64,000 bases of DNA from Zanthoxylum bungeanum (lineage: Eukaryota > Streptophyta > Magnoliopsida > Sapindales > Rutaceae): positions 47,114-111,113 of the forward strand of contig SKCR01036785.1 of the NCBI GenBank assembly GCA_019454045.1, given 5' to 3'. Both the position numbers and the translations under genes were made by a program. Under the pieces are notes generated by a model that had not been told where the DNA came from, did no database searches, and worked only from the letters and a program-made list of their open reading frames with translations. Positions 31,472-43,347 of this stretch are shown here, piece by piece; position 1 is the first letter of the stretch, and each line of letters starts with the position of its first letter.

Positions 31472-32249
31472 TGATCGGTGAAATCACACACATAACTCAA
31501 GTGAAAATATCGCTTAAGTAGTATAAAAATATCAATCCCATGAGGATTTAATTTCTAATATTATTATTAATTATTGATTCTATTTATTTACAAGTATCTA
31601 ATTTGGATGAGAAGGGAATGATTGCTTGATTTGTTGGTTGAATGTGGATTTACTAAATAAATAAATACACAAAAGAAAATACTAAAGAAAGTAAACAAAA
31701 GTCACAAATATCTAGGGTGTGATTCCACACAATATTTTCTAATGATGAATTGATTCTCTTATATATATGTAATAATTCAATTTGCTAACCTGGAATACGA
31801 AAATATGTAAAAGCCTCTTCCGATGGTCAGATACAAACACCCAGTATAACCCAATTAATCATATGTCTATGTTAACCAAGTTACCTGAATTCATTAAGTT
31901 CAAGTTCCAATAGTGGCTATCCCCGTCCGACAGGTATATGTATATCTGGAAGGAAATCTACCTAAGGGTCGCCCTAATGTAAGATCGTGGGCTATTGAAT
32001 CTAAGGCTGAAACCTAAAATCCTCTTTTCAAGTTCATTTTAAGTCAGACAGCAAGAAGCATTAAACTTAAGATTCAATAAACAAACTGAAGCATTATACA
32101 TAATATAATTAAATCAATTATTAAGCATGTGAATATAGTGCTCCATCACTTCCCTAGAATGAAAATAAAATATTAGGGGTTAGGGGATCCACCTTTACTA
32201 TTTCTAATTTAGAAATCTTCCTTATTATAATATATAAATTTACATGATA

Positions 32250-32390
32250 TTACCAATCGATCATATAGGCGGTATCCTGAGTAGTTCAGATTTTGAATTA
32301 ATTCCAACCGACTATAAAGGCGGTATCCAATTTAGTCAGGTTAAAATCATTTTATTTAAGTCAAACTGACCATATAGTCGATATCCAATT
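32250..32390 (-). repeat. Tandem repeat in the solo LTR (three units)
   Basis: Units at about 32254-32278, 32304-32328 and 32362-32386, spaced 50-58 bases, each resembling GGATACCGCCTATATGGTCG on the minus strand. GY2's own LTR has one unit and GY1 about five. Confidence 0.8.
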
Positions 32391-32659
32391 AAGTCAAGTT
32401 TTAAGATAATTTAGATATTATAATTTAAGGGAGATTAATCTAAATTATAATAATAAAAACTTCATCATTCCCCCAGTAGAAAATTAACTACTAAACATAA
32501 ATGAAATAAAAAGTAAATAAACTACTATTAATATTAAAAATAAAAATACATAATTTAAATTACAAAAAATTAAACACACAAGATACAGTACTTAATCCCT
32601 TATTAGGAACCTTAGGAAAGTACGAATATTTGAAATGAATTCGGCCTCAATTTATAGGA

Positions 32660-33110
32660 AAAATTTAGCCTGCGCGTCGCAACGTGTGAAACTTTATGCG
32701 TCGTGATGCGCCATATATTTTTGACGAGTGTACATGATTTCTTGAGATGATGACAAGTGGCCGGCATTTCATCGGCAGTTGAATTATTAGCTCGGCATCG
32801 CGCTGTGTAAAGGGTTGTGCGTCGTGACGTTGACATCATCATGACGCAAATAATGATGCTTGTCAGTAGAGAGAATGATTGAGCTGATGTCATGATGATG
32901 TAAGTGCTGATGTGGCGATGATGAGTTACGCTGCCCGTTGGGATGATGACATGTGTCCGGCGTATGAAAGTAGAATTATTGTGATGTTGACATGTGGCCG
33001 TCGCATGTTAGCAAGTGCATATGATAGCAAGCTTTCTCTGATGTTTGACATGTGGTCGGTGCATATTGCGCGTCGCGACGTAAAAGATTTGCATGTCGTG
33101 ATGCGTAATT
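32660..33110 (-). repeat. CG-rich dyads and TGACATGTGG repeats in the solo LTR
   Basis: Imperfect copies of GCGTCGCGACGC near 32675, 32697, 32818 and 33070, and of TGACATGTGGCCG near 32948, 32986 and 33048. This CG-rich motif is common to all three Athila LTR copies in the window. No function is shown. Confidence 0.6.
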
Positions 33111-33291
33111 GATGATTTTGCCCTTTTTGTCCATTTTTTCTATTTCAGACCCAATTGATTCCACTGATTTCGAAATCTTTATTTATCTGTAAAATAACAC
33201 AAAACATATAAAAACATTCATAAAACTCAAAAAACCATATAAAATATTAGATCAAAAGCACAATAAATAGTGATTTATTTTCTGCTCATCA

Positions 33292-34330
33292 ATTTGCTTG
33301 TAGAGATTTTGAAAAAAGCAAGAAGCCACATATGATGCTATGTTTCAATCCCAAGCAGAATTAATTCAAAGATAAATAGCTTCTATGAAAGCACTGGAAA
33401 ATCAAATGGGCAATTGGCCAATTCTCAGAGTTACAGAACGTAAGGCACATTTCCTAGCAACACAGAACCAAATCCAAGGAATAGAGGGAATGAGCAATGC
33501 CAAACCATCACTTTGAAAAGCGACACTGAAATCAATAAACATATTGGTGTCAAGGAATCTATTGAGGAAATTCCAAAAGAAAGTAGTGAAGCAGATCCAC
33601 AGATAGAGGAAAAAGAAAATGATCGAGAAAAATTTACTCCACCTCAAGCTTTTCCTCAGCATCTCCAAAAACATAAATTGGACAAGTAGTTTGATCGATT
33701 CCTATATATCTTCAAAAAGCTGCATATCAATATTCCATTTTCATAAACGTTGGAACAAATGCCTAGCTATGTCAAATTCATGGAAGATATTCTGTCAAGA
33801 AAGCGAAGATTGGGAGATTACGAGACTGTAGTATTGACAGAAGAATGTAGCGCCATCATTCAGAGGAGCTCCCCCTAAAGTTGAAGGATCTTGGCAGTTT
33901 CACCATCCCTTGCACTATAGGAGAACATTACTTTGGTAAGGCATTATGTGATTTAAGTGCTAATATTAACTTGATGTCTTTATCTATTTACAGGAAACTG
34001 CAGATTGGAGAAGTAAAGCCCACCCCAGTCACTCTGTAACTGGCTGATAGACACTCATATTTCTGAGAGGTGTAGTGGAAGATGTATTAGTCAAAGTCGA
34101 AAATTTCATTTTCCCAGCAGATTTCATTGTCTTTGACATGGAGGAAGACAAAGACGTACCCATCATCCTCGGTAGACCATTCTTGGCTACAGGTCAAACC
34201 ATTATTGATTTACAAAAAGGTAAACTAAATATGAGGGTGCATGACCAATAAGTAACTTTCAATATTTTTAAAGCCATGAAATTCTCGAATGACGAAAAAG
34301 AGGAGGAATGTTTTAGCATGATATAATAGA
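33292..34330 (+). pseudogene. GY2 gag end and protease (broken)
   Basis: After the solo LTR, remnants of gag continue to about 33850. Then 33896-34010 reads [20 protein letters not shown] followed by [11 protein letters not shown], the retroviral-type aspartic protease region; the active-site triplet, usually DLGAS in this lineage, is DLSA. Next comes PIILGRPFLATGQTIID (about 34157-34212), also typical. Frames change between the pieces. Confidence 0.8.
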
Positions 34331-34355
34331 TAGTATCATCTATAACACAGATGCA

Positions 34356-34699
34356 ATGCAACTTTCTACTGACAAACTTGAAGCATGCATCACCAATATG
34401 ATAGATAAAGAATTAGATGATGAGATTCTGGAATGTATCAACTATCTTGATGGAGCCTCTCACTTCAGATTGACACCACAAGTGGAAAACTTAGAACGAC
34501 AAAAAAAGAAGCAAATCAAGCCCTCGATTAAAGATTGGCGTAGGAAGATTACTTGGAAAATTCTTCTGATTTACCAATGATTATTTCTTCATCGCTAACA
34601 TTGGCGTAGGAAGATTAGTTGCTGAGAGTGGTACGTGAGCACAAGAGAGTTATTAGCTGGACTATGGCAGATATTTGAGGCATCAGTCCATCATTTTGC
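34356..34699 (+). pseudogene. GY2 protease-RT linker
   Basis: Low-conservation spacer. A GGCGTAGGAAGATTA phrase occurs twice (about 34538 and 34602), suggesting a small duplication. Frame 34356-34580 is part of the linker and has no separate identity. Confidence 0.5.
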
Positions 34700-35470
34700 A
34701 TGCACAAACTCCTGATGAATGACGAGTACAAAGCCAAAGTGGAGCATCAATGGAGACTGAATCCAATCATGAAAGAAGTCGTAAAGAAAAAAATTATCAA
34801 ATGGTTGGAAGCATGCATCATTTACCCTATCTCCGACAGAACTTGGGTGAGTCCTATGCAATATGTACCTAGGAAAAGAGGAATTACTGTAGTCACCAAT
34901 GAAAACAATGAGTTGATTCCAACAAGAACAATGACTGGATGGAGAGTATGTATAGACTATAGGAAGCTGAACAAAGCAACTCTGACGGATCATTTCCCGT
35001 TACCATTCATTGACCAGATGCTAGATAGATTGACGGAATATGAATTCAATTATTTTCTAGACGGATACTCAAGGTACAATCAGATTTCAATCTCTTCAGA
35101 AGATCAGAAGAAACCATTGTTACATGCCTATATGGATAGTATGCCATTTGGACTATGTAATGCTCCTGCCACATTTTAACTTTGCATGATGTCTATCTTT
35201 TTAATGCTTCTACCACATTTTAAATTTGCATGATGTTTATCTTTTCAGACATGATAGAACAAAACATGGAAGTCTTCATGGATGATTTCTCAGTATTCAG
35301 AGACTCGTTCGACCATTGCTTGTAAAATCTGGAAAAAGTGTTACAAAAATATGAAGATACCAACTTGGTACTCAACTGGGAGAAATGCCACTTCATGGCG
35401 CATGAAGACATTGTCCTCGGATATCGGATCTCACAAAAGGGAATCGAGGTAGACAATGTAAAAATTGAGA
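34700..35470 (+). pseudogene. GY2 reverse transcriptase (broken)
   Basis: Frame 34700-35179 (159 codons) is well kept: RRLNP-like start, then IIYPISDRTWVSPMQYVPRK, TGWRVCIDYRKLNKAT, DHFPLPFIDQML, FLDGYSRYNQI and MPFGLCNAPATF, the Athila-type RT fingers and palm. A 44-base tandem duplication (35159-35246) then breaks the frame. The catalytic box follows as EVFMDDFSVF (about 35267-35300), where FMDD replaces the usual YVDD/FMDDF form of Athila. Confidence 0.9.
35159..35246 (+). repeat. 44-base tandem duplication in GY2 RT
   Basis: Unit 1 from 35159 and unit 2 from 35203 are near-identical (four changes). Because 44 is not a multiple of 3 the duplication shifts the frame between NAPATF and the catalytic Asp box. 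Confidence 0.9.
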
Positions 35471-35474
35471 CGAT

Positions 35475-36100
35475 TTAAAATCTACCTCCACATCATCCGT
35501 AAAAGGGATTCGAAGTTTTCTCGGGTATATAAGATTCTACAGGAGATTTATCAAAGAATTCTCTAAGATTACTAAACCTTTGTACAATCTGCTGGAGAAA
35601 GATGTGCCTTTCCACTTCACCAAAGAATGCCACCATCCTTTCGAAATCTTGAAATAGAAACCGGTCTCTGCCCCTATTATAGTAGCAGCAGACTGGACGC
35701 TTCCATTTAAAGTGATGTGTGATGCTAGTGATTTTGATGTAGGTGTAGTTTTGGGACAACGCAAAGCAAAACAATTTCACACCATTTACTACGCCAATAA
35801 AACTTTGAATAAAGCACAACTCAACTACACAACAGCTGAAAATAAGTTGCTCGCAGTTGTGTTTACTTTTGATAAATTCCGCTCCTATTTGCTGGGTTCC
35901 AAAGTGGTGGTCTACAAAGATCGTTCAACAATCAAATACTTGATCGTGATGAAATATGCCAAGTCTAGATTGATCTGTTGAGTGCTTCTACTGTAAGAAT
36001 TTGACGTGGAGATCCGAGATAGGAAAGAGACAGAAAATCAAGTGGCAGATCACTTGTCAAAACTCAAAAATGGAGGAACAACTAGCAATGAATTGACAAT
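35475..36100 (+). pseudogene. GY2 RNase H (broken)
   Basis: Translations in two frames give RSFLGYIRFYRRFIKEFSKI (about 35510-35570), then frame 35712-35981: MCDASDFDVGVVLGQR, KTLNKAQLNYTTAENKLLAV and DKFRSYLLGSK. These are the gypsy RNase H motifs, with D of CDAS and E of TTAENK in place. A stop at 35658 and others interrupt. It continues directly from RT. Confidence 0.88.
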
Positions 36101-36189
36101 CAAAGAAACTTTTCTAGATGAGTAGTTATTTGCCATCAAGTAGCAGGAAGTCTCATGGTATGCTGACTATGTAAACTACATGGTATTGG

Positions 36190-37052
36190 GGAAGTAGCCA
36201 TTGGAATGGACATATCAGCAACGAAATAAATTCTTCAAAGAAGTCAAGCATTATGTCTGGGATGAGTCATACCTACTCAAACATTGTGCTAATCAGTTAT
36301 TGCGGCACTGTGTTCCACATAAGGAGGTCAATAGTGTCGTGCAGCATTGTCATTCATCACCATACAGTGGATACTTCAGCGGAGATAAAACTGTAGCCAA
36401 GATCCTACAATCAGGTTTGTTCTGGCCCACTTTTTTTAAAGATGCACACTTATTCGTTCTACAATGTGACAGGTTCCAGAGAACGGGAAATATTTCAAGG
36501 TAAAATGAAGGACCTCTTCAAAGTATTCTCAAAGTGGATATATTTTATGTATAGGGGATCGATTTTATGAGATCCTTTGTTACATCATTTAGAAATCTTT
36601 ACATTTTGATTGCAGTAGACTACATCTCCAAATGGGTTGAAGCAACAACACTGCCATCAAATTACTCAAAAGTGGTGATAAAATTCCTTAAAAAGAAAAT
36701 TTTCACTCGCTTCGGAACACCTCGGGTAATCATCAGTGATGGTGGTACATGCTTCTGCAACAGATACGATGATGCACTCCTATCCAAATATGGATTTACT
36801 CATAAAGTTGTCACTGCTTACCATAAACAAGAGAAAGCAAAAGAATCTTGGAGAGAACAGAGAAATCAAGAGAATCTTGGAGAGAACCATTGGATCAACA
36901 ATGAGGGATTGGTCTAAAAAACTAGATGATGCATTATGGGCCTACAGGACACCTTACAAGACACCCATTGGAATATCCCAATACCGAATGGTGTTTGGGA
37001 AAGCATGCCATCTGCCTATAGAGCCCGAACATAAAGCATAATGGGCACTGAA
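36190..37052 (+). pseudogene. GY2 integrase (broken and truncated)
   Basis: Frame 36201-36503 has the zinc-binding region: HSSPYSGYFSGDKTVAKILQ and QC near its end, with the second Cys lost or shifted. The core follows in 36567-36917: LIAVDYISKWVEA (first Asp) and [14 protein letters not shown] (second Asp). Then frame 36736-37041 carries [20 protein letters not shown] and [15 protein letters not shown]. An 18-base phrase with AATCTTGGAGAGAA is duplicated at about 36845 and 36876, and breaks the region of the catalytic Glu. Copia X cuts the gene at 37053. Confidence 0.88.
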
Positions 37053-39019
37053 TGTTGGATAATTATGACTCATAACATCAATATTTGTACAGAACATGGT
37101 GTTGTTGTACAAATTAACTATGTGACAAAGGAAATTACTCTTTTATCATTTGTAATTGGATTATCGAGATATATAAATGATAAAAGTCCATATGATTTGT
37201 ACCGGATTAAAAGATATGAGACAATATTAATCCACGTAAGGTTTAATCATTAATATCCATAGTCATAGTATTATCGAGACTGGACATCGATAATACGGAG
37301 CGTAACGGCATAGTTCTCATATATTGGGTATTGGATACTCATGCAAGTGTAATGGGAGGTTCTGTCTACCGATGGTACGGAAATAGCTTCGCTCTGGATA
37401 TACCCATCGGAATCCCATTGGTAGTATGACTATGTGCCTATGGGAGTCTGAATCAGGGTAGGTGTATTTGGTCTTAACCTGAGACTTGCGTCGCTAATAC
37501 TTGTGACAATCAATATACTTTGGTTTTGGTCATCCGAGGCTTTAACAGGTTCTGTGTACACCTCTGCTAGGTTTACTGAAAACCATAGTGTATTGGGTGT
37601 GATGTCAAGATGGAAGTATCACTTTAGTCATATGGAGATGGTGATCACGCAAGATACGGAACTGGTACTCTTGTATGCTGTAACTATCGGGATAATATGA
37701 TAAGGTCATGATTATCCGATTATAGAGACTAGTTACCAGAGATTCGATATATACTTCATACGGGCATACACAATTCCAGCCCCAGGCCAAGCATGTGACA
37801 TCCGATACTGGATCGTAATACGCTATACTATGTATACTACGCCTAACAAAGATTATATATTCCTTTAAAGTATATTTCTGGAGAATTGGGTAGGCACGGT
37901 GCTTTGCTAGAAGCCAACCATGTCTTGTAAATCGGTAAGATCGTGGTACTGGGTACTCACGTATTCGGATAGTCCGATGACCGTATTTACTGCCAACATA
38001 TCCAGGGATCTCTTGGGTCACCTTCCAAAGATTCACCGATGATGTTTGACTCGAACAGAATTAATCTAGGATTAATTATGAAAGAAAGAAAATTAATCTG
38101 GGATTAATCACGATAATAATTAATCTGAGAATTAATTATCAGAGAAAAAATTCATCTAGGATTAACTGCATCGAGAATTTATCAGGATTAAATTCGTCGA
38201 GAAGAGAGAATGCGATTAATTTATAATTAATCAGTAAAGTAAATTTAATAGTCAAATTAGATTTTACTATCTAATTTATTTAATTGAGCTAAAATAATAT
38301 ATTAGATATATTAAATGAAATTGGATTTCAAAGCGAAATTAAAATTGGATTTTAATTCGTGCGAACGAATTAATTTAGAATTAATTCACAAGCGACTTTC
38401 GTAATAATTTTACGAGGTATTATTATTTAATTAAATTGGATTCAGTAAAGTCGCAACGACAAATTCATTTAATTCAGAATTAAACTAAACCGGGCCCGAG
38501 CGAAGTTGCGTGTCAAGTTAGCCGAATTAAATTCGGAATTTAAAAGTGGTGGGACCCACTTCACTTACATCATTTGTTTGACTAATGATGGAAGTGGTTA
38601 GGTTTGATTTTGGAATTGATTTGAAGGCTTGGATTGCTTGTATTTAACACAAATCAATTCCAACACTCCACTTGACTATTTAAACTATGGTCAACTTTAG
38701 AAGTTGTACTAGTTACTATTCACAGTATTTAAAACTTCTCTTCTCTTCTCATTGGGCGTGAGCTTCTCTTCTCACCCATGGACTCTTGCTTCAAAACTCT
38801 ACATAGTTAGCACTTTACTAAGTCAAAGGAAGGTGATAGGGAGACTAATCTGAGATTTTGGAACTCGATCTCAAGCTCCGAAGCTTCCAAGACATCCAAC
38901 AAAGAAGGAAAAAGTTTTGAACTCTATCTGATCAATGTGAGTATTCTGCAACTCCCTTTTCATTTATTCACACAGAAATCACAACTTAGAGATCTTGGCA
39001 TGTTCTAGGAACACTAACA
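37053..39019 (+). repeat. X 5' LTR
   Basis: 1967 bp, TGTTGG to CTAACA. It has the inverted-repeat array at about 38060-38490, including 8-base arms around TAG (TAATATAT, near 38295-38313) and 9-base arms around TGG near 38339-38359. A TATTTAAAA box at 38726-38734 is followed by a CTTCTCTTCTCTTCTC run. Confidence 0.88.
38726..38734 (+). promoter_or_regulatory. Probable TATA box of X LTR
   Basis: TATTTAAAA followed at once by a CT-rich tract, about 290 bases before the LTR end. Its spacing is shorter than in E1 and E2, so this is less certain. Confidence 0.35.
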
Positions 39020-39020
39020 A

Positions 39021-39708
39021 TGGTATCAGAGCGATCTAAGTTTGATTTGGAATTCTAGGGTTCTTAAACTTTAATTTGGGATTTTTTTGTTTGGAGTTTG
39101 ATTTTCTTAAATTAATAAATTTGGTTGAGCTTGGATGATGTTTATTGGATTTGTATGCCATTGATTTTGTGAAAAATTGATTAGATTAATTTTCCCCAAT
39201 TTCACATGCATGGCCGAATTAATACCCTAGGAAAGCTCATGGAAATTTTTGAAATTTGACATATTAGATGTGTTGTTGGCATGATAGAAATATTGAATGT
39301 TTATTTTATTAGATTGAAATCAAATTGAATGATTTTATATGCCATAGCCGTGAGCCTTGATGCATGTTATAAGATTGACTTTGCTTTAATTTGTGTTGGA
39401 CATGAATTGGAAATGTAAAACATGATTAATTGAATTAATTAGTGTTTTGGAAGCATTAGATTAATTAATTAATTATAGTAATTACACTTGAATTGAATTA
39501 ATTTGTAATTTGGAATAATGAATTAATTTAATTGTTGTATTTGGGCTTAATGGGCTTGGTTGGGCCAAGTTTGGTTTAGGATAATTGGTTGGATCCAATT
39601 GGGCCTAAAACCATTTCCATAAAGTCCAAATATGATAATTGGGCCCTTAAAATTTTAATTGGGCCTAAATTGAATTTTGGCATAGGGTGGTTCCTAATGG
39701 GCCTTGGC
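39021..39708 (+). other. X primer binding site and partial leader
   Basis: Primer site at 39021-39033, then about 680 bases similar to the first part of the E2 and E5 leaders, including the GGGCCTAATTGG region near 39600-39700. Cut at 39708 by E3. Confidence 0.75.
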
Positions 39709-41627
39709 TGTTAGTGTTCCTAGAACATGCCAAAGATCTATTAAGCAAGATTATGAGTGATTAAGATCATTAAATGTTGCGGAATGACTTACAATGATCG
39801 GATTAGACTTTCAAAAATTTGGTGTGTTCTTAAAGCTCCAAGCTTTAAATGTTGATTCCAACTCTTGAAGTTGTTTCCTATCACCTTAGAAGACTCCTTG
39901 AAGTGCTAGCTTATTTGATCTTTCAATAAAATAAAAAAGAAGAGATTAAGAGGTTCACGCCCATTTAGGGTTTTTGAGTTTGTGTGTTAGGTGTTTGGAT
40001 GAGAGAGATAGGTTTTAATAAAAAACCATTTACCCTTTTCACCTAAACAAGGTAGTTGGGTTTTTGATTTTACCAAAACCAAAACCAAATGGTTGGAAAG
40101 TGGGTGGTTTTGGCATAAATGCCAACCACTCTCCCAACTACCACATGTGAAGTGGGCCTTACTTTTGAATTTAAAATTCAAACGGTTTCTACGAATGTTT
40201 GTCGTGGCTCAGATCCGTTTAAGTCGATTAAATGAATTTTCATTGTTAAATAATTAAATCTAATTTAATTAATAACGAAGCCTCGTAAAATTATTACGAA
40301 TGCCCTTTACGAATTAATTCTAAATTAATCTGTTCGCACATATTAAAGTCTGATTTTTATTTCGTATTGAAATCTAATTCCAATTAATATATCTGATATA
40401 TTAATTTAACCATATGAATAAATTAAATACAAAAATCAAATTTAACTATTAAATTTATTTTACCGATTAATTCCAAATTAATCGCGTTCTCTCTCTTCCG
40501 AACACATTTAATCCCAGATTAAATAATGCCACAATTAATCCCAGATTAATTTTCTCTCTCTTAATTAATCCCAGATTAATTCTAATTCGAGTCAACTGTC
40601 ATCGGTGAATTTTTGGGAAGCAACCCAAGAGACCCCTGGATATGTTAGCAGTAAATCTGGTTATCGGACCATCCGATTAAGTGCGTATCTCGTACCACGT
40701 GCTTACCGATTTACAAGACATGGTTGACTTCTAGTAAAATACCATGCCTACCTAATTCTCTAGAAAAATATTCTTAATGGAATATACAATCTTAGTCGGG
40801 CGTAGTATATGTAGTATTGCGTATTGCAATCCAGTATCAGATGTCACATGCAAGGCCTAGGGCTGGAGTGGTGTCTGCCCCGTACGAATCATATATCGGA
40901 TCACAAGTAACTAGTCTCTTTAACCGGATAATCATGACGTTGTCACATTATCCCGATGGTTGCAACACATTAGAGTACCAGTTCTGTATCCCTATGTGAT
41001 CATCATCTTCATATGACTGAAGTGATACTTCCATATTGACATGACACCCAATACTCAACGATTCTCAATAAGCGCAGAAGAGGCGTACACAGAACCTGTT
41101 AAAGTCTCGGACGACCAAAACTAAAGTGTAATGATTGTCGCAAGTATTAGCGATGCAAGTCTCAGGTTAAGACCAAATACACCAACCCTGAATCGGATTC
41201 CCATAGACACATTGTCATACAACCAATGAGATTCCATGGGGTCTATTCAGAGCGAAGCTGCTCCCGTTCCATCGGTAAAAATAACCTCCTATCACACTTG
41301 TATAAGCATCAAATACTTAAATTTATGAGAATTATGTCGTTATGCTCCCACAACGCGCACAAGTGAAATACTAGTCTATTCCGCATTATCGATGTCCAAT
41401 CTCGATAATACTACAACTATGGATGTTTAATGATTAAACTTTAGTGGATTAATACTTTCTCATATCTTATAATCCGGAACTAATCATAAGGACTTTTATC
41501 ATTTTATTTTTAAGTAATCCAATTACAAAATGATAAAATAGCAATTTCCATAGTCACATAGTTAATTTATACAAAAACCATAATGTCTTTTACAAATAGT
41601 GACGCTATGGGTCATAATTGTCTAACA
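39709..41627 (-). repeat. E3 3' LTR
   Basis: 1919 bp, TGTTAGTG (39709) to TCTAACA (41627) on the plus strand. The inner junction reads TCTAACAATATAGCC where E4 has CCAACAATCTCCCACTTGGC, so the polypurine tract is lost. Together with the X LTR it forms a large inverted repeat with a 689-base loop. Confidence 0.9.
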
Positions 41628-41639
41628 ATATAGCCAGTC

Positions 41640-43230
41640 ACTCAAGCATCTAACAACTGAACTATGTACATGTTGCTCATACTTTTGCTATGAAATAGCT
41701 TTCGTCAGCGGATCTGCAATGTTGTCATCTGATGCGACCTTCTCGATCTTCACATCACCACGATGTATGATATCACGAATCAGATGGAAACGTCGAAGAA
41801 GATGCTTAGATCGTTAATAAGACCGCGGTTCCTTAGCCTGTGCTATAGCCCCGTTATTATCACAATACAATGGAACAGGCTTAGCTGCTAACGGAACTAC
41901 TCCTAATCCAATTAGGAATTTACGGATCCAAACTGCCTCTTTTGCTGCTTCAGCTGCAGCAATGTACTTCCCTTCTGTTGTTGAATCGGCAACAATCTCT
42001 TACTTGGAAGATTTCCACCTTACTGCTTCGTTGTTCAAACAAAATATGTACCCGGATTGCGACTTAGAGTCGTCTTTATAGATTTGGAAACTTGCATCGG
42101 TATACCCGGTTACCTCAAATTCTCCATCTCCATAGATTAAGAAAGCATCTTTAGTTCGTCTAAGATACTTAAGGATGTTCTTAACTGCCATCCAGTGACC
42201 ATCACCTAGATCGGCCTGATAGCGACTGCACCGGCTTAAAGCATATGAGACATCAGGTCACGTACATATCATGGCATATATGATCGATCCGACTACCGAA
42301 GCGAATGGGATCCGACTCATGTTGTCTCTCCCATTTTGAGTTTTAGGACACATGTCCTTAGATAGAGTGACGCCATGTGACACCGGCAACAGTCCCCTCT
42401 TGGACTGATCCATATTGAATCACTTCAACACTTTGTCAATGTGCTCTGGGAGAGTCCAAGCAGCTTTCTAGATCTATCCCGGTAGATCTTTATTCCTAGA
42501 ATATAGGTTGCTTCTCCCAGATCTTTCATGGAGAATTTTAATGAAAGCCAAGTTTTCACCGATTGTAGCATGGGAATGTCATTGCCAATAAGCAATACAT
42601 CATCAATATAAAGGACAATGAATGTCAGTGCGCTCCCACTAACCTTCTTATATACACAAGGGCATTCTCATTTTAAATGAAATCATATTATTTGATGAGC
42701 TCATCAAAATATTGGTTCCAAGAACGCGATGGTTGCTTCAATCCATAAATGGATCGATTTAACTTACAAACCTTGTTTGCAAGTTTTGGTGTGATAAAAC
42801 AGTCAGGCTGTTGCATATAAACATCCTTCAAAAGGTTTCCGTAAGGAAAGCGGATTTGACATCCATCTGTAATATCTCGTAATCGAAATATGCAGCAATA
42901 GCAAGCATAATCCAAATGGATTTAATCATGGCTATTGGTGAAAATGTTTCGTCGTAATTTACACCATGTCGTTGACGATACCCTTTCGCTACAAGCCTAG
43001 CTTTGTACATTTGTATGTTGCCATCCATGTCGGTCTTCTTCTTGAAGATCCACTTGCAACCAATAGGTTTTACGCCTTCTGGTTCATCAACCAGTGTCAA
43101 AACTTGGTTGGTGTACATGAAATCCATTTCGGACTTCATAGCTTCTTGCAATAAAGTGGAGTCGATATCTTGTATCGCTTCCTCATACGTAGCCGGTTCG
43201 TCTTTCTCAATAAGATTGATATCCACATGA
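41640..43230 (-). pseudogene. E3 reverse transcriptase and RNase H (broken)
   Basis: The RT N-terminal frame 43226-42828 reads GCKWIFKKKTDMDGNI, YKARLVAKGYRQR, NYDETFSPIA and YEILQMDVKSAFL, the copia RT fingers with the first catalytic Asp. Next frame 42915-42688 reads NLLKDVYMQQPDCF and LNRSIYGLKQPSRSWN. The Asp pair follows at about 42598-42610 as LYIDDVLLIGN. RNase H frame 42191-42000 reads NILKYLRRTKDAFLIY, GYTDASF (42090-42107 carry the Asp) and SGYIFCLNNEAV. Stops and about three frameshifts separate the pieces. Confidence 0.92.
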
Positions 43231-43347
43231 GGTGAGATCAGAACCCAAACCTATCAAGTTGGCTTTTGACTCTCTCCGACCTACACGGTTCTTGTGTATT
43301 CAAAGGTTGTGGTACAGTTTCATCCCTGATGAACTGTTCTTGTTCCG

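Larger units (their letters stand above)
31472..33291 (-). mobile_element. Inverted Athila-family solo LTR inside GY2 gag
   Basis: 1820 bp. On the minus strand it begins TGATGAGCAG (33291) and ends ACCGATCA (31472). Flanks are ATTTG at 31467-31471 and ATTTG at 33292-33296, a clean 5-base target duplication. It is the same LTR family as GY1 and the GY2 5' LTR but in the opposite direction, so an Athila relative inserted into GY2 and then lost its body by LTR recombination. Confidence 0.95.
28579..37052 (+). mobile_element. GY2: Athila-like Ty3/gypsy element, 3' end outside the window
   Basis: 5' LTR 28579-30187, Asp-type primer binding site, gag, protease, RT, RNase H and integrase in gypsy order on the plus strand. 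It inserted in the Gypsy-A LTR (preceding bases ATGTG, 28574-28578) and is split by an inverted Athila solo LTR (31472-33291). It is cut at 37053 by copia X inside the C-terminal part of integrase. All coding parts have frameshifts or stops. The envelope-like frame found in some Athila elements would lie beyond X and cannot be checked. Confidence 0.9.
37053..39708 (+). mobile_element. X: Ty1/copia element, only 5' LTR and part of the leader before E3
   Basis: 5' LTR 37053-39019, primer binding site TGGTATCAGAGCG at 39021-39033, leader to 39708. Preceding bases CTGAA (37048-37052) should recur at its far end outside the window. Its LTR ends AGGAACACTAACA, the same as E3, so X and E3 are one subfamily in opposite directions. 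Confidence 0.88.

Noticed and set aside
32912..33164. Overlapping frames on both strands near 33000 as genes
   Set aside because: They lie fully in the Athila solo LTR, where CG-rich repeats lengthen frames by chance.
34691..34993. 100-codon minus-strand frame
   Set aside because: It is the shadow of the well-supported GY2 reverse transcriptase on the plus strand.
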